A stretch of 64,000 bases of DNA. It comes from Acidovorax sp. DW039. GTDB taxonomy: Bacteria; Pseudomonadota; Gammaproteobacteria; Burkholderiales; Burkholderiaceae_C. A program made the translations under genes and the position numbers. The stretch is taken from NCBI RefSeq assembly GCF_037101375.1, contig NZ_AP029019.1, positions 992,001-1,056,000 on the forward strand, written 5' to 3'. Shown here in pieces: positions 1 to 8,986 of this stretch. The notes below the pieces were generated by a model. That model had not been told where the DNA came from. It saw only the letters and a list, made by a program, of their open reading frames with translations, and ran no database searches. Position 1 is the first letter of the stretch; each line of letters begins with the position of its first letter.

Positions 1-999
1 TCAGCACGATTTCGGCGGTGGACTGCGTCTTGCGCCGTGTTGTGTCTTTTGTTGGTGGTAGGGGTGGCGTGGTCTGCCATCGTGCGAGATGGTGCCCCGG
101 CTGACTGGGGGAACACCCCGGCCATAGCCCGCAGTGCTTCATCCGGCCCGCTGCAGTTGTCAGCGGTCTATGCGCAGCTGGAGGGCACGACGCTGAACCT
201 TCGCTATGACGTGGACCTTGGAATCCGTGACGGAGCGACTCAGGATGACGGTCCTTACAACATGACCGTGGGTACACCCCTTTCCGTGCCCGCCCCAGGC
301 TTGCTGGCCAATGACAGTCTGGGCAGCCCCGCCATGCAGGTGCGGGAGGTACGTGTGGCAGGCTCCACCACTACTGCGGCTGCAGGGGACTCTGTTCCTA
401 TAGCGGGCACTTCTCTCATGGTGCGGCCAGACGGCAGCATCGCCGTGGGTGCACCTACCATGCCAGGTAATTTCCAGTTCGAGTACCGGGCGAGCAATCG
501 CTACAAGCCCGGTAGCTGGAGTGTTGCAAGGCTTGCTGTAGTCCCCATGGTTCCCTCCATCTGTGGCGACGGGATTCGGCAGAGCGGGGAAGCCTGTGAT
601 GACGGCAATACCGTTACAGAGGCAAGCTGCCCTAATGGCCAGTTCCGCTGCACAGTTTGCAGTGCAACCTGTACGCTGGTGGATCTTGATCTCACGCCAG
701 TAACCCGACCTCCCATTTGTGGCAACGGAATTCTGGAGCCGGGGGAGGCTTGTGATGATGGCAATACAACGACGGAGAGGTCGTGTCCCAACGGAGAATC
801 CAGCTGCAGGATATGCACAGCCACCTGTACCTGGTTGGATATTGCGCCTGTAGTTTCTCCAGCCGTCTGCGGCAATGGCATCGTGGAGTCGGGTGAGGTT
901 TGCGACGACGGCAACAACATCAATGAAACGAGTTGCACTGGTGGGGACGCGCACTGCAATATGTGCAACGCCACCTGTACTGCGACCATTCCGTTATGA
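1..999 (+). CDS. Envelope or secreted protein with three cysteine-rich repeats (5' end outside window)
   Basis: The reading frame is open from base 1, so the gene probably begins upstream; the first in-window start is GTG at 37. The visible part opens with a basic stretch and a hydrophobic segment (LCLLLVVGVAW) that could be a signal peptide or membrane anchor. A segment with an Ig/cadherin-like 'LLANDS' motif follows. The C-terminal half holds three tandem repeats of about 50 residues, each CG(D/N)GI-x3-GE-x-CDDGN followed by four or five further cysteines. This matches the DUF4215/'Myxococcus cysteine-rich repeat' type of extracellular module. The cysteine spacing suggests disulfides and export. 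Function is unknown; adhesion or surface display is only a guess. It converges on hexR. Confidence 0.75.
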   Translation, partial: SARFRRWTASCAVLCLLLVVGVAWSAIVRDGAPADWGNTPAIARSASSGPLQLSAVYAQLEGTTLNLRYDVDLGIRDGATQDDGPYNMTVGTPLSVPAPGLLANDSLGSPAMQVREVRVAGSTTTAAAGDSVPIAGTSLMVRPDGSIAVGAPTMPGNFQFEYRASNRYKPGSWSVARLAVVPMVPSICGDGIRQSGEACDDGNTVTEASCPNGQFRCTVCSATCTLVDLDLTPVTRPPICGNGILEPGEACDDGNTTTERSCPNGESSCRICTATCTWLDIAPVVSPAVCGNGIVESGEVCDDGNNINETSCTGGDAHCNMCNATCTATIPL

Positions 1000-1006
1000 C
1001 GTGCAT

Positions 1007-1035
1007 GCGATAGCGCCAATGAGTGGCGCTATCGC
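1007..1035. terminator. Strong hairpin between convergent genes
   Basis: A perfect 11-bp inverted repeat (GCGATAGCGCC at 1007-1017, complement at 1025-1035) with a 7-nt loop lies between the stops of the cysteine-rich protein gene and hexR. No T-run follows on either strand, so it may be a bidirectional transcript-end structure rather than a classical intrinsic terminator. Confidence 0.55.
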
Positions 1036-1056
1036 CTCATGAAAGCGTTGCGCAGA

Positions 1057-1902
1057 TCAGGCGTAACGCTTGGCCCGCAGGTTTTCTTTCATCTGCTGCA
1101 GGATGGGCTGCAGCGATCCGCCAATGCGCAACGCCACGCAGGTGGCCAGCACATCGATGATGAGCAGGTGCATCAGGCGCGACACCATGGGGCTGTAGCG
1201 GTCATAGCCTTCGGGGTGGTCGGCCGCCAGATGGATGTTGCAGGTGCTGGCCAGCGGTGAGCCGCTGGCGGTGATGGCGATGGTGGTGGCGCCGTTCTTG
1301 CGGGCGATGTCGGCCGCATCCATCAGGTCGCGGGTGCGGCCTGAGTTGGAGATGATCACGGCACAGTCACCCGGCCGCAGCAGGGTGGCGCTCATCACCT
1401 GCATGTGGCCGTCGCTGGTGGCAATCGACGTGACCCCGAGGCGGAAGAATTTGTGCTGCGCGTCTTGCGCCACGATGCCCGAGTTGCCCACGCCGTAAAA
1501 CTCGATGCGCTTACCTTTCTTCCAGGTGTCCGAGATCGCACCTGCCGCGCGCTCCAGGGCCACCGTGCTGGCGGCGTTGCGGTATTGCAGGAAGGCCGCC
1601 ACGGCGTTGTCCACCACTTTCACCAGCACGTCGCCCGTCTTGTCATCCACATCCACGCTGCGGTGGATGAAGGGTACGCCTTCGCTAACACTGCCCACCA
1701 GCTTGAGCTTGAAGTCTGCCAGCCCGTCGTACCCCATGCTGCGGCAAAAGCGCACCACGGTGGGCTTGCTCACATGGGCGCGTTCAGCCAGCTCACGCAC
1801 GGGCAGGCGGGCAAAGGCACGGGGGTCGGTCAGCACCAGCTTGGCCACGCGCTGCTCAGCGGGGGCCAGGGAACTCAGGGATGCGGTGATGCGTTCGAGC
1901 AT
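1057..1902 (-). CDS. hexR: RpiR-family regulator HexR of glucose/Entner-Doudoroff genes
   Basis: 281 aa. Residues 1-77 form the RpiR helix-turn-helix ([20 protein letters not shown]) and roughly 120-260 a SIS sugar-phosphate isomerase fold ([20 protein letters not shown], then [11 protein letters not shown]). Order and wording closely follow enterobacterial and pseudomonad HexR, which binds DNA and is released by 2-keto-3-deoxy-6-phosphogluconate. I start at ATG 1902 (MLERI), as in other HexR proteins. An upstream in-frame ATG at 1955 would put a HexR-like operator inside the gene. It is divergent from tal, and its presumed targets zwf, pgi, edd-eda and the sugar transporter lie within the next 30 kb. 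Autoregulation is likely from the operator 38 bp upstream. Confidence 0.93.
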   Translation of the reverse strand: MLERITASLSSLAPAEQRVAKLVLTDPRAFARLPVRELAERAHVSKPTVVRFCRSMGYDGLADFKLKLVGSVSEGVPFIHRSVDVDDKTGDVLVKVVDNAVAAFLQYRNAASTVALERAAGAISDTWKKGKRIEFYGVGNSGIVAQDAQHKFFRLGVTSIATSDGHMQVMSATLLRPGDCAVIISNSGRTRDLMDAADIARKNGATTIAITASGSPLASTCNIHLAADHPEGYDRYSPMVSRLMHLLIIDVLATCVALRIGGSLQPILQQMKENLRAKRYA

Positions 1903-1940
1903 GTCAGTTCCACACAAAGACGAAAACGTAGTAACCGCAA

Positions 1941-1955
1941 TGTAACTCGGTTTCA
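1941..1955. promoter_or_regulatory. HexR-like operator between hexR and tal
   Basis: TGTAACTCGGTTTCA fits the HexR-type pattern TGTAA-N5-TTACA with one mismatch (TTTCA). It lies 38 bp upstream of the hexR start and in the shared region before tal. The same 15-bp pattern recurs at the other sugar-catabolism promoters in this window. Confidence 0.6.
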
Positions 1956-2079
1956 TGTTCGTGACCATGGCAGTAACGGGCCGTCTACACTTGCGGGTTG
2001 GAGGCTGCGCGCGCCACGGATGTGGGCCGGGTGGCCTGCATGTCCTTTGCCTGTTCCCTGTTACCCCAAGACTTACGCC

Positions 2080-3027
2080 ATGAACCAGCTCGACGCCCTC
2101 AAACAGTTCACCACCGTGGTTGCCGATACCGGCGATTTCAAGCAACTGGCGCAGTTCCGCCCACAGGATGCGACGACCAATCCTTCCCTCATCCTGAAAG
2201 CGGTGCAAAAGCCCGAGTACGCGCCCCTGCTGCAGGACACCGTGGCCAAGTTCAAGGGGCGTGCCATGGAAGAAATCATCGACCGCTTGCTGGTGCGCTT
2301 TGGCTGCGAAATCCTGGCCACCGTGCCCGGGCGTGTCTCCACGGAGGTGGATGCGCGCCTGAGCTTTGACACCAGCGCCACCGTGACCCGTGCCGAGCGC
2401 ATCATCGAGTTGTACCAGGCCGAGGGCATCCACATCGACCGGGTGCTCATCAAGATCGCAGCCACCTGGGAAGGTATCAAGGCCGCCGAGCAACTGGAAC
2501 GCAAGGGTATCCACACCAACCTCACGCTGCTGTTCGCCTTCTGCCAGGCCGTGGCCTGTGGTCAGGCCAAGGTACAACTGATCTCGCCTTTTGTGGGGCG
2601 CATTTACGACTGGTACAAGAAGCAGGCGGGCGCGAGCTGGGACGAAGCCGCACGCAGCGGTGCCAATGACCCGGGCGTGCAGTCCGTCACGCAGATCTAC
2701 AACCACTATAAGCGCTTTGGCATTGCGACTGAGGTGATGGGCGCGAGCTTCCGCAACATCGGCCAGATCACGGCGCTGGCAGGCTGCGACCTGCTGACCA
2801 TTGCCCCTGAACTGCTGGCCCAACTGGCCGCCAGCGAAGCCCCCCTGCAGCGTGCCCTGAGCGCTGACGAAGCCCGAGTCATGGACCTGCCCGCCGTGAA
2901 CTACGACGAAGCCGGTTTCCGCTACGCCCTGAACGAAGACGCCATGGCCACCGAGAAGCTGGCCGAGGGCATTCGCGCGTTTGCGGTGGATGCGGTCAAG
3001 CTGGAAAAGCTGATTCTGGCGCTTTGA
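2080..3027 (+). CDS. tal: Transaldolase
   Basis: 315 aa, the usual length of class I TalA/TalB enzymes. It transfers a dihydroxyacetone unit from sedoheptulose 7-phosphate to glyceraldehyde 3-phosphate in the cytosolic pentose phosphate pathway. The Schiff-base lysine is K125 in [21 protein letters not shown] near residue 31 and [11 protein letters not shown] are further family blocks. The ATG at 2080 gives the canonical N-terminus [10 protein letters not shown]; a strong Shine-Dalgarno sequence is not apparent. It is divergent from hexR across a region with a HexR-like site, so co-control with the Entner-Doudoroff genes is likely. Confidence 0.96.
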   Translation: MNQLDALKQFTTVVADTGDFKQLAQFRPQDATTNPSLILKAVQKPEYAPLLQDTVAKFKGRAMEEIIDRLLVRFGCEILATVPGRVSTEVDARLSFDTSATVTRAERIIELYQAEGIHIDRVLIKIAATWEGIKAAEQLERKGIHTNLTLLFAFCQAVACGQAKVQLISPFVGRIYDWYKKQAGASWDEAARSGANDPGVQSVTQIYNHYKRFGIATEVMGASFRNIGQITALAGCDLLTIAPELLAQLAASEAPLQRALSADEARVMDLPAVNYDEAGFRYALNEDAMATEKLAEGIRAFAVDAVKLEKLILAL

Positions 3028-3040
3028 TGAAGTAAAAAAT

Positions 3041-3090
3041 GGATCCTGCGCTTATTGGTAAAGCGCAGGCAGCTATAAAAATAATAGTGA
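3041..3090. repeat. Dispersed palindrome, copy 1 (tal / NADH dehydrogenase)
   Basis: Perfect 9-bp arms CCTGCGCTT (3045-3053) and AAGCGCAGG (3061-3069) with a 7-nt spacer, then CAGCTATAAAA. It lies between the convergent tal and NADH dehydrogenase genes, where it may also act as a transcript end. It has the same architecture as the copies at about 19.9, 30.0, 32.1, 41.0, 46.2, 49.3 and 57.7 kb. Confidence 0.7.
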
Positions 3091-3102
3091 ATGCTGGGCT
3101 CC

Positions 3103-4407
3103 TCAACCCAGCCGTATCCCCGGATGCGTCCAGCCGTTGAGGCTTTCTGTGGCCCAGAGCAGCCCGGTCTTGCCCAGGCCGTGCAGGCTGCGCTGGTAGT
3201 TGCGGTAGACCAGCTCGTGGCCCAGGCGGGCCAATGCGCCGCCCAAAAATTGCCCCGGCAGCAGCCCCGCCTTGCCCACCGTGCCGTAGGCACCGTAGCG
3301 GCCCAGGGATACCAGCCCGCCCAGGTCGCGGTATTTAAAGGCGGGCAGTGCGCTGCACCGCAGCCAGCCGGGTAGGTGGCGCGCCAGGTGCGTGGCTTGC
3401 TGCACCGCCACCTGGGCGCTGGCGGGCAGGGGGCGTGGCTGGTCGGGCAGGGTGAGGGTGCTGCAGTCGCCCAGGGCAAAGATGTGCTCATCGTCCACGC
3501 AGCGCAGCGTGGCATCGATCAGCAACTGGTGGCTGGGGTTGGTGCGCAGGCCTCCCAGGCGCGACAGCACCTCGGGTGCCTTGATGCCTGCAGCCCACAC
3601 CGTCATGTCGTTAGTGGCCAGCGGGGTATCGGCCGTGACCAGGCCTTGGGCCTGCGCGGCTTGCACGCGGGTGCTGGTGCGGATGGTGAAGCCCAGCTTT
3701 TCCAGCACGCGGTGGCTGGATTCGGACACGCGTTCGGGGAAGGCGGCCAGGATGCTCGGGGCGCTTTCGTAGAGCGTCAGGCGCAGGCGATCGCGCAAGG
3801 ACGGGTCACCAAAATGCGCGGCCATTTCCATCAGGTGGCTCAGCTCTGCGGCCAATTCGACCCCGGTAGCACCTGCGCCCACGATGTCGATGGTCACGGC
3901 TTCATCTTGCGGCGCGCCGCGAAACAGTTGCCAGCGCAGGCGGTGGTTGAAGGCTTCGGCCTGGGCCTGGCTGTCGATGAAGTGGCAGTGCGCCTGCACG
4001 CCGGGCACGCCAAAGTCGTTGGCACCGCTGCCCAGGGCGAGCACCAGCACGTCGTAGGGCACGGCGCGCGGCCCGACCACGGGGCGGTCGCCCGCCGATG
4101 GCAATGCTGCCAAGTGCACCAGACGGCGGTTGCGGCTGAGCCCGCACAGCTCGCCGGGCTCATACGCAAAGCCTTGGGCGCGCGCCTGGGCCAGCAGGCT
4201 GACTTTGTGCTGGTGCACATCGCGCGTGCCGGCCGCAATCGTGTGCAGCATGGGCTTCCACAGGTGGGTGAGGCTGCGGTCGATCAGCGTGACCTGGGCG
4301 TGGCCTTTGCGCCCCACTTGCTGGCCCAGCCGGGTGGCCAGCAGCAGCCCGGCGGTGCCGCCGCCCACGATGACGATGCGCGGGCAGGGGGAGAAGCGGT
4401 GGGTCAT
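3103..4407 (-). CDS. Type II NADH dehydrogenase-like FAD oxidoreductase
   Basis: 434 aa. It has an N-terminal FAD-binding Rossmann motif (RIVIVGGGTAGLLLATRL, about 10-27), a second nucleotide-binding site (DIVGAGATGVELAAELSHL, about 175) and the later FALGDCSTL FAD motif. These fit single-subunit, non-proton-pumping NADH:quinone oxidoreductases (NDH-2) at the inner face of the membrane. Its ATG overlaps the stop of the preceding outer-membrane efflux gene in an ATGA arrangement, so it appears to be the last gene of the RND efflux operon. That context is unusual for NDH-2. Related FAD disulfide-reductase-like enzymes cannot be fully excluded. Confidence 0.85.
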   Translation of the reverse strand: MTHRFSPCPRIVIVGGGTAGLLLATRLGQQVGRKGHAQVTLIDRSLTHLWKPMLHTIAAGTRDVHQHKVSLLAQARAQGFAYEPGELCGLSRNRRLVHLAALPSAGDRPVVGPRAVPYDVLVLALGSGANDFGVPGVQAHCHFIDSQAQAEAFNHRLRWQLFRGAPQDEAVTIDIVGAGATGVELAAELSHLMEMAAHFGDPSLRDRLRLTLYESAPSILAAFPERVSESSHRVLEKLGFTIRTSTRVQAAQAQGLVTADTPLATNDMTVWAAGIKAPEVLSRLGGLRTNPSHQLLIDATLRCVDDEHIFALGDCSTLTLPDQPRPLPASAQVAVQQATHLARHLPGWLRCSALPAFKYRDLGGLVSLGRYGAYGTVGKAGLLPGQFLGGALARLGHELVYRNYQRSLHGLGKTGLLWATESLNGWTHPGIRLG

Positions 4408-5912
4408 GGCTTGGCGGTGGGGTTGGCTGCAGTGCGCTCAGTGCCTGCATCGTCGGGCTGCCAGGCGGCCAAGGCCAGTTGCACGCGGGCGTAGGCCTGC
4501 AGGGCATCGGCTTGCTGGGCCGTGGTGCTGCGGCGTGCCTGCAGCCACTGGGCCTGCTGCTGCAAGGCTTCGGTGGGAGGCTCCAGGCCGGTGTCAAAGC
4601 GCTTTTGCGCATGCTGGGCGGCGCGCTGGGCTGCGCCTTCGGCCTGTGTGGCGTGTTGCCAAGCGGTGCGTGCGGCGCCCCATTGGCGCAGGGCCGATTC
4701 GCTGTCGGCCAGGGCCTGCAGCACGGTCTGCTCCAACTGGTGCCATGCCACTTCGTCGCCCGCCTTGGCGGCAGCGGCGCGGGCGCGGTTGCGGCCGGCG
4801 TCCAGCCAGTCCCATTGCAGGGCGGGGCCCGCGGCGTAGCGCACTGCGCTGGCTTGGCCCAGGGCGCCAAAGGGGGCGTTCAGGCCTGCGCTCAGGTTCA
4901 GGCTCAGGCGGGGCAGGTGAGCGCGGTCGGCCAGCACGGTGTCGCCCAGCGCGGCGCGCAGTTGGGCATCGGCCCGCGCCACATCGGGGCGGCGCGCCAG
5001 CAGGTCGGTGGGCTGCACAACGCCGCTGGTGTCGGGCACGGTGGGCAGGGCCAGGCCGGGGTGGGCTTGGGGCGCCAGCAGGGCTTGCCAGGTGCTATCC
5101 CCTTCGGCGGTGGTGGGCGCACGGCCTGCCAGCACGGCAAGGGCGGCGCGGGTGCCGTGCAGCGCGGCCTGGGTCTGGGCGATGGTGGCCAGGGCCTGTT
5201 CGCGCTGGGCTTGGGCGGCCAGGGCTTCGCGCTTATCGGCCAGGCCTGCGTGCTCGCGGGCTTGCAGCAGGGTATGGCGGCGTTGCAGCACGTCGCTTTC
5301 TTCGTGCAGCCGGGCCAGGTCGTGCTGGTACAGGCGCAGCAGCACGTAGTGGCGCACCACCTCGGCCTGCAGCAGGGCTTCGGCGCTGTGGGCGGTGGCG
5401 GCAGCGGCATCGGCCTGGCGCTGGGCCACGGCGCTGGCGGTGCCCACGCGGCCAAACAGGTCGATCTCCCACGACACCATCTGGGCGATGGTGCCCAGGC
5501 GTTGTTGGGGTGGGCGCTGCAGGCCTTGGTTGTAGGGGTCCACTTCGGCCAGTGAGGGGCGCTGGGCCTGGGCCTGGGCGCTCAGGCTGCCCTGGGGCAG
5601 GGCGTTGCGCTCGGCCAGCCCGGCCAGGGCGCGGGCTTGGCGCACGGCGGCCACGGCGGCCTGGCGGTCCTGGTTGTGCTGCATGGCGGTCTGCACCAAG
5701 GTGTTGAGCTTGTCGTCTTGCAGGGCGTGCCACCAGTGGCGGCTGGGGGTGCCGGTGGCCAGGCCCAGAGCGGCGGTGGCGGGCAGGGCGGTGCTGTGGC
5801 GTTCAGTGGCGGGGCCGATGGCGCTGGGTGGCGCCACGCTGGCGCAGCCGGTGAGTGCCAGGGCCAGCAATCCGGCCAGGGCGGTGCAGCGGTGGAGAAG
5901 TGGGGCGCGCAT
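4404..5912 (-). CDS. Outer-membrane efflux lipoprotein (NodT/TolC family)
   Basis: 502 aa. The signal peptide ends in a lipobox (ALALTGCAS; lipidated Cys about residue 23). Two long alpha-helical repeats rich in Ala, Gln and Leu are typical of the OEP (outer membrane efflux protein) domain, with conserved SWEIDLFGRV near residue 144 and QWDWLDAGRNRARAAAAKA in the second repeat. It should form the trimeric outer-membrane duct for the RND pump encoded 11 bp upstream. The downstream NADH dehydrogenase start overlaps its stop codon. Confidence 0.9.
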   Translation of the reverse strand: MRAPLLHRCTALAGLLALALTGCASVAPPSAIGPATERHSTALPATAALGLATGTPSRHWWHALQDDKLNTLVQTAMQHNQDRQAAVAAVRQARALAGLAERNALPQGSLSAQAQAQRPSLAEVDPYNQGLQRPPQQRLGTIAQMVSWEIDLFGRVGTASAVAQRQADAAAATAHSAEALLQAEVVRHYVLLRLYQHDLARLHEESDVLQRRHTLLQAREHAGLADKREALAAQAQREQALATIAQTQAALHGTRAALAVLAGRAPTTAEGDSTWQALLAPQAHPGLALPTVPDTSGVVQPTDLLARRPDVARADAQLRAALGDTVLADRAHLPRLSLNLSAGLNAPFGALGQASAVRYAAGPALQWDWLDAGRNRARAAAAKAGDEVAWHQLEQTVLQALADSESALRQWGAARTAWQHATQAEGAAQRAAQHAQKRFDTGLEPPTEALQQQAQWLQARRSTTAQQADALQAYARVQLALAAWQPDDAGTERTAANPTAKP

Positions 5913-5923
5913 GAGGTTCTCCT

Positions 5924-8900
5924 TCAGGCTTTAGTGGGTTGCACGCGGTAGGCGGCGGCATACAGGGCCGGGATCAGGCCCAGGGTGATCAGGGTGCCCA
6001 GGGCCAGGCCGCCCATCATCACGACGGCCAGGCTGGTCCACACCGAGCCGCCAAACAGCCACAGCGGAACCAGCCCCAGGATGCAGACCATCTTGGTCAT
6101 GACGATGGGGCGCAGGCGCTTGGAGGCGGCGTCTTCAATGGCCTCGGCGGCGGGCATGCCGCTGCGGCGGGCTTCTTCAATGGCGTCCAGCAGCAGCACC
6201 GCGTTGTTCACGATGATCCCGGCCAGCGCCAGCAGGCCCAGCGTGCCCACGAAGGTGAGCGTGGTACCCGTGGCGATGAGTGCCAGGGCCGCGCCGATGG
6301 ACACGAACGGAATGCTGGCCAGCACGATGAGGCTCTTGCGCACGCTTTCAAACTGCCACACGAACAGGATGAACATGGCCACCACGCACACGGGCAGCAG
6401 TTGCGCAATCGCACCGTTGGCGCTGGCGTTTTCCTCGACTTCGCCGCCCAGGGCCACGTGCACGCTGCCAGTGGCATTGCCGGGGGCTTGCAGTTGCTTC
6501 AGGGTGCTTTGCACGCTGTCGGCCACGCCTTGCGCGGTCATGTTCGGGTGCTTGGCTGTGATGGTGATGGCGCGCTCCTGGTTGTAGCGCTGGATCACTG
6601 AGGGCTGGGGCGTCAGTTGCACCGTGGCCACCTGGCCCAGCGGCACGCCGCCGCTGCCATCGGCCTTCTGAATAGGCAGTGCGGGCAGTTGCTCGATGCG
6701 GGTGCGCCAGGCGGCATCGCCGCGCAGCACGATGGGCAGCACCGTGTCGCCCTCGCGGAAGTGCGAGATGGTGGCGCCCGATAGCACCTGGTCCAGGCTG
6801 CGCGCGATGTCGCTGCTGCTCACGCCAGCGGCTTGCGCCTTGACCTGATCCACGCGCACATCCAGCTGCTGGATGAAACGCTCTGCGTCGTTGTGAACTT
6901 CTCCGATGCCGGGGGTGGCGCGCAGGGCTTCTTCCAGCGCCTCGGCGGCTGCGTAGTGGCTCTTGCCGTCGCTGGCGGTGATGCGGAACACGGCGGTGCC
7001 CGCGTCCGACGAGCCCATAGAGAAGCGCTTGGGGTCCAGTCGCAGCTCTGGGAACCTTTGGCCAAGCCCTGTGCGCAGGCTTTCAATGGCGGCGGCGTGG
7101 GTCACGTCCGGTGCCAGGGTGAGCACGGCATATGCCCGGTGGGCCGCAGGTGTGGGCGGGTTCAGCGCCAGGATGAAACGCGGGCCGCCATCGCCCATGT
7201 ACAACGCTGCACTGGCGATTTCGGGGAAGGCCTTTTTGTCGGCCAGCGCGCGGCTGATGGCGGCGGTGGTCTCCAGCGTGTGGCGTGGGCTGGCGTCCGG
7301 GGCCAGCTCGATGGCCATTTGCAATTGGCGCCGTTCCGATGCAGGCATCAGCTCAGACGGCACTTTGGTGAACAGCCATCCGGCAGCCACCAGCAGGGCC
7401 ACCATGGCACCGATGTAGAGGGTCTTGTGGCCCAGCACCCAGCGCACTTTGCCCCGATACCAAGCAGTCAGCGACTCCACGGCGCGTGCGGTGCGGCTGA
7501 GCTCGGCATGGTGCTTGGCAAAGTATTGGCACAGCAGGGGCGTGACGGTGACGGCCAGCACCAGCGAGAGCAGCAGCGCAATCGCCATCACGATGCCCAT
7601 GCTGCGCAGGTATTCGCCCGTTTCGGTCTTTGAGAGCACCAGCGGCATGAAGGTCAGGATGATGGCCAGCGAGGACACCAACAGCGGCACCAGCATCGTG
7701 CGCCCGGCTTCGGCGGCGGCTTGCTCTCGCGGCTCGCCCAGCGCCAGGCGGCGTTCCATGTCTTCGGCCACCACGATGGCGTTGTCCACAAACAGGCCCA
7801 GCGCAATGATGATGGCGCCCACCGAGATGATGTGCAGGTCGATGTTCAGCAGCTTCATGATGGCCAGGGTGCCCAGCACCGTGGTGGGCACGATGGCCCC
7901 CACGATCAGCCCGGTGCGCAAGCCCAGGAACAGCACCACCACCGCCATCACGATGAGCGTGGTCTCCAAAAAGACCTGGCCGACCTGCGTGAGCTGCTTG
8001 GTCACGATCTGGGCCTGGTCGGTGATGGGCACCAGGCTCATGCCCACGGGCAGTTGGTTTTCGAGGTTTTGCACCTGCGCACGCAGGTTCTTGGCAAAGC
8101 TCACCACGTTCAGGCCCGGGTCCATCGACACCGCAATCACGGCCGCAGGCGTGCCATCCACAAACGCGCCGGACAGCGGTGGGTCTTGGGGCGTGCGCTC
8201 GATGCGCGCAATGTTCTTGAGCAGCACCGTGCCGCCCTGGGGCAGCGCAATCGGGGTAGTGCCTAGGTCAGCGGGGGTGCGGGCGTCGCCGCTCACGGTC
8301 AGCGAGATCTCGGTGCCAGCAATGTCCATGAAACCTGCAGCGGCCACCACGTTGCGCGAGGCCACGGCGCGTTCCACCGCGCTGGGGCTCAGGCCCTTGG
8401 CGGCCATGGCGGCCACGTCCAGCACGATCTGCACCTGCTCGTCGCGCACGCCGTGCAGCGACACGCGCTCCACGCCGGGCACCTTGAGCAGTTCGTCGCG
8501 CATCTTGCGGGCGTACTGACGCAGTTCACCGGCCTGGTAGTCGGGGCCTGTCAGGCCCAGGGTGAGCACGGCCACGCGGCCAAACTCGTCGTCCACCAGC
8601 GGGCCCAGCGTGCCAGCAGGCAACTGCGGCTGCAACTGGTTCATGCGGGTGCGCAGGCGCTGCCACACCTCGGGCAGGCGGTCGGGCGGCACGGCGGCAT
8701 CCAGCTCCACATAGGTGAATGCAAAGCCGGGGCGCACCGTGGTTTTCACGCGCTTGACCTCGGGCAGACCGAGGATGGACTCTTCGGTGGGGCGGGCCAC
8801 CAGTTGCTCTACCCGTTCCACGTTGGCACCGGGAGCCATGCTCAGCACGGTGGCGGTGCGGATGGTGACCGGGGGCTCTTCGGTCGAAGGAAAGTCCAGC

Positions 8901-8986
8901 GCCAGCCACAGCCCCACCAGCACCAAAGCCATCATGGTCAGCAGCGTGAAGCGCGGGCGCGCCAGGGCAGCGGTAGAGAGGCTCAT
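5924..8986 (-). CDS. RND-type efflux pump inner-membrane transporter
   Basis: 1020 aa, the usual AcrB-superfamily size. The N-terminus (FTLLTMMALVLVGLWLALDF) is TM1, followed by porter-domain sequence (SMAPGANVERVEQLVARPTEESI). The central membrane block includes GLFVDNAIVVAEDMERR, and the C-terminal block GLLALAGIIVNNAVLLLDAIEEAR contains the AGIIVNNAVLL signature. It should export small molecules using the proton gradient, with the adaptor and outer-membrane factor encoded on either side. Its ATG overlaps the adaptor stop codon (ATGA). Substrate cannot be told from sequence. The frame is open far upstream but the adaptor gene occupies that DNA. Confidence 0.94.
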   Translation of the reverse strand: MSLSTAALARPRFTLLTMMALVLVGLWLALDFPSTEEPPVTIRTATVLSMAPGANVERVEQLVARPTEESILGLPEVKRVKTTVRPGFAFTYVELDAAVPPDRLPEVWQRLRTRMNQLQPQLPAGTLGPLVDDEFGRVAVLTLGLTGPDYQAGELRQYARKMRDELLKVPGVERVSLHGVRDEQVQIVLDVAAMAAKGLSPSAVERAVASRNVVAAAGFMDIAGTEISLTVSGDARTPADLGTTPIALPQGGTVLLKNIARIERTPQDPPLSGAFVDGTPAAVIAVSMDPGLNVVSFAKNLRAQVQNLENQLPVGMSLVPITDQAQIVTKQLTQVGQVFLETTLIVMAVVVLFLGLRTGLIVGAIVPTTVLGTLAIMKLLNIDLHIISVGAIIIALGLFVDNAIVVAEDMERRLALGEPREQAAAEAGRTMLVPLLVSSLAIILTFMPLVLSKTETGEYLRSMGIVMAIALLLSLVLAVTVTPLLCQYFAKHHAELSRTARAVESLTAWYRGKVRWVLGHKTLYIGAMVALLVAAGWLFTKVPSELMPASERRQLQMAIELAPDASPRHTLETTAAISRALADKKAFPEIASAALYMGDGGPRFILALNPPTPAAHRAYAVLTLAPDVTHAAAIESLRTGLGQRFPELRLDPKRFSMGSSDAGTAVFRITASDGKSHYAAAEALEEALRATPGIGEVHNDAERFIQQLDVRVDQVKAQAAGVSSSDIARSLDQVLSGATISHFREGDTVLPIVLRGDAAWRTRIEQLPALPIQKADGSGGVPLGQVATVQLTPQPSVIQRYNQERAITITAKHPNMTAQGVADSVQSTLKQLQAPGNATGSVHVALGGEVEENASANGAIAQLLPVCVVAMFILFVWQFESVRKSLIVLASIPFVSIGAALALIATGTTLTFVGTLGLLALAGIIVNNAVLLLDAIEEARRSGMPAAEAIEDAASKRLRPIVMTKMVCILGLVPLWLFGGSVWTSLAVVMMGGLALGTLITLGLIPALYAAAYRVQPTKA

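Noticed and set aside
1903..2823. Upstream extension of hexR on the minus strand
   Set aside because: The open frame runs through tal on the other strand; HexR proteins start at MLERI or similar, and the extension would contain the operator.
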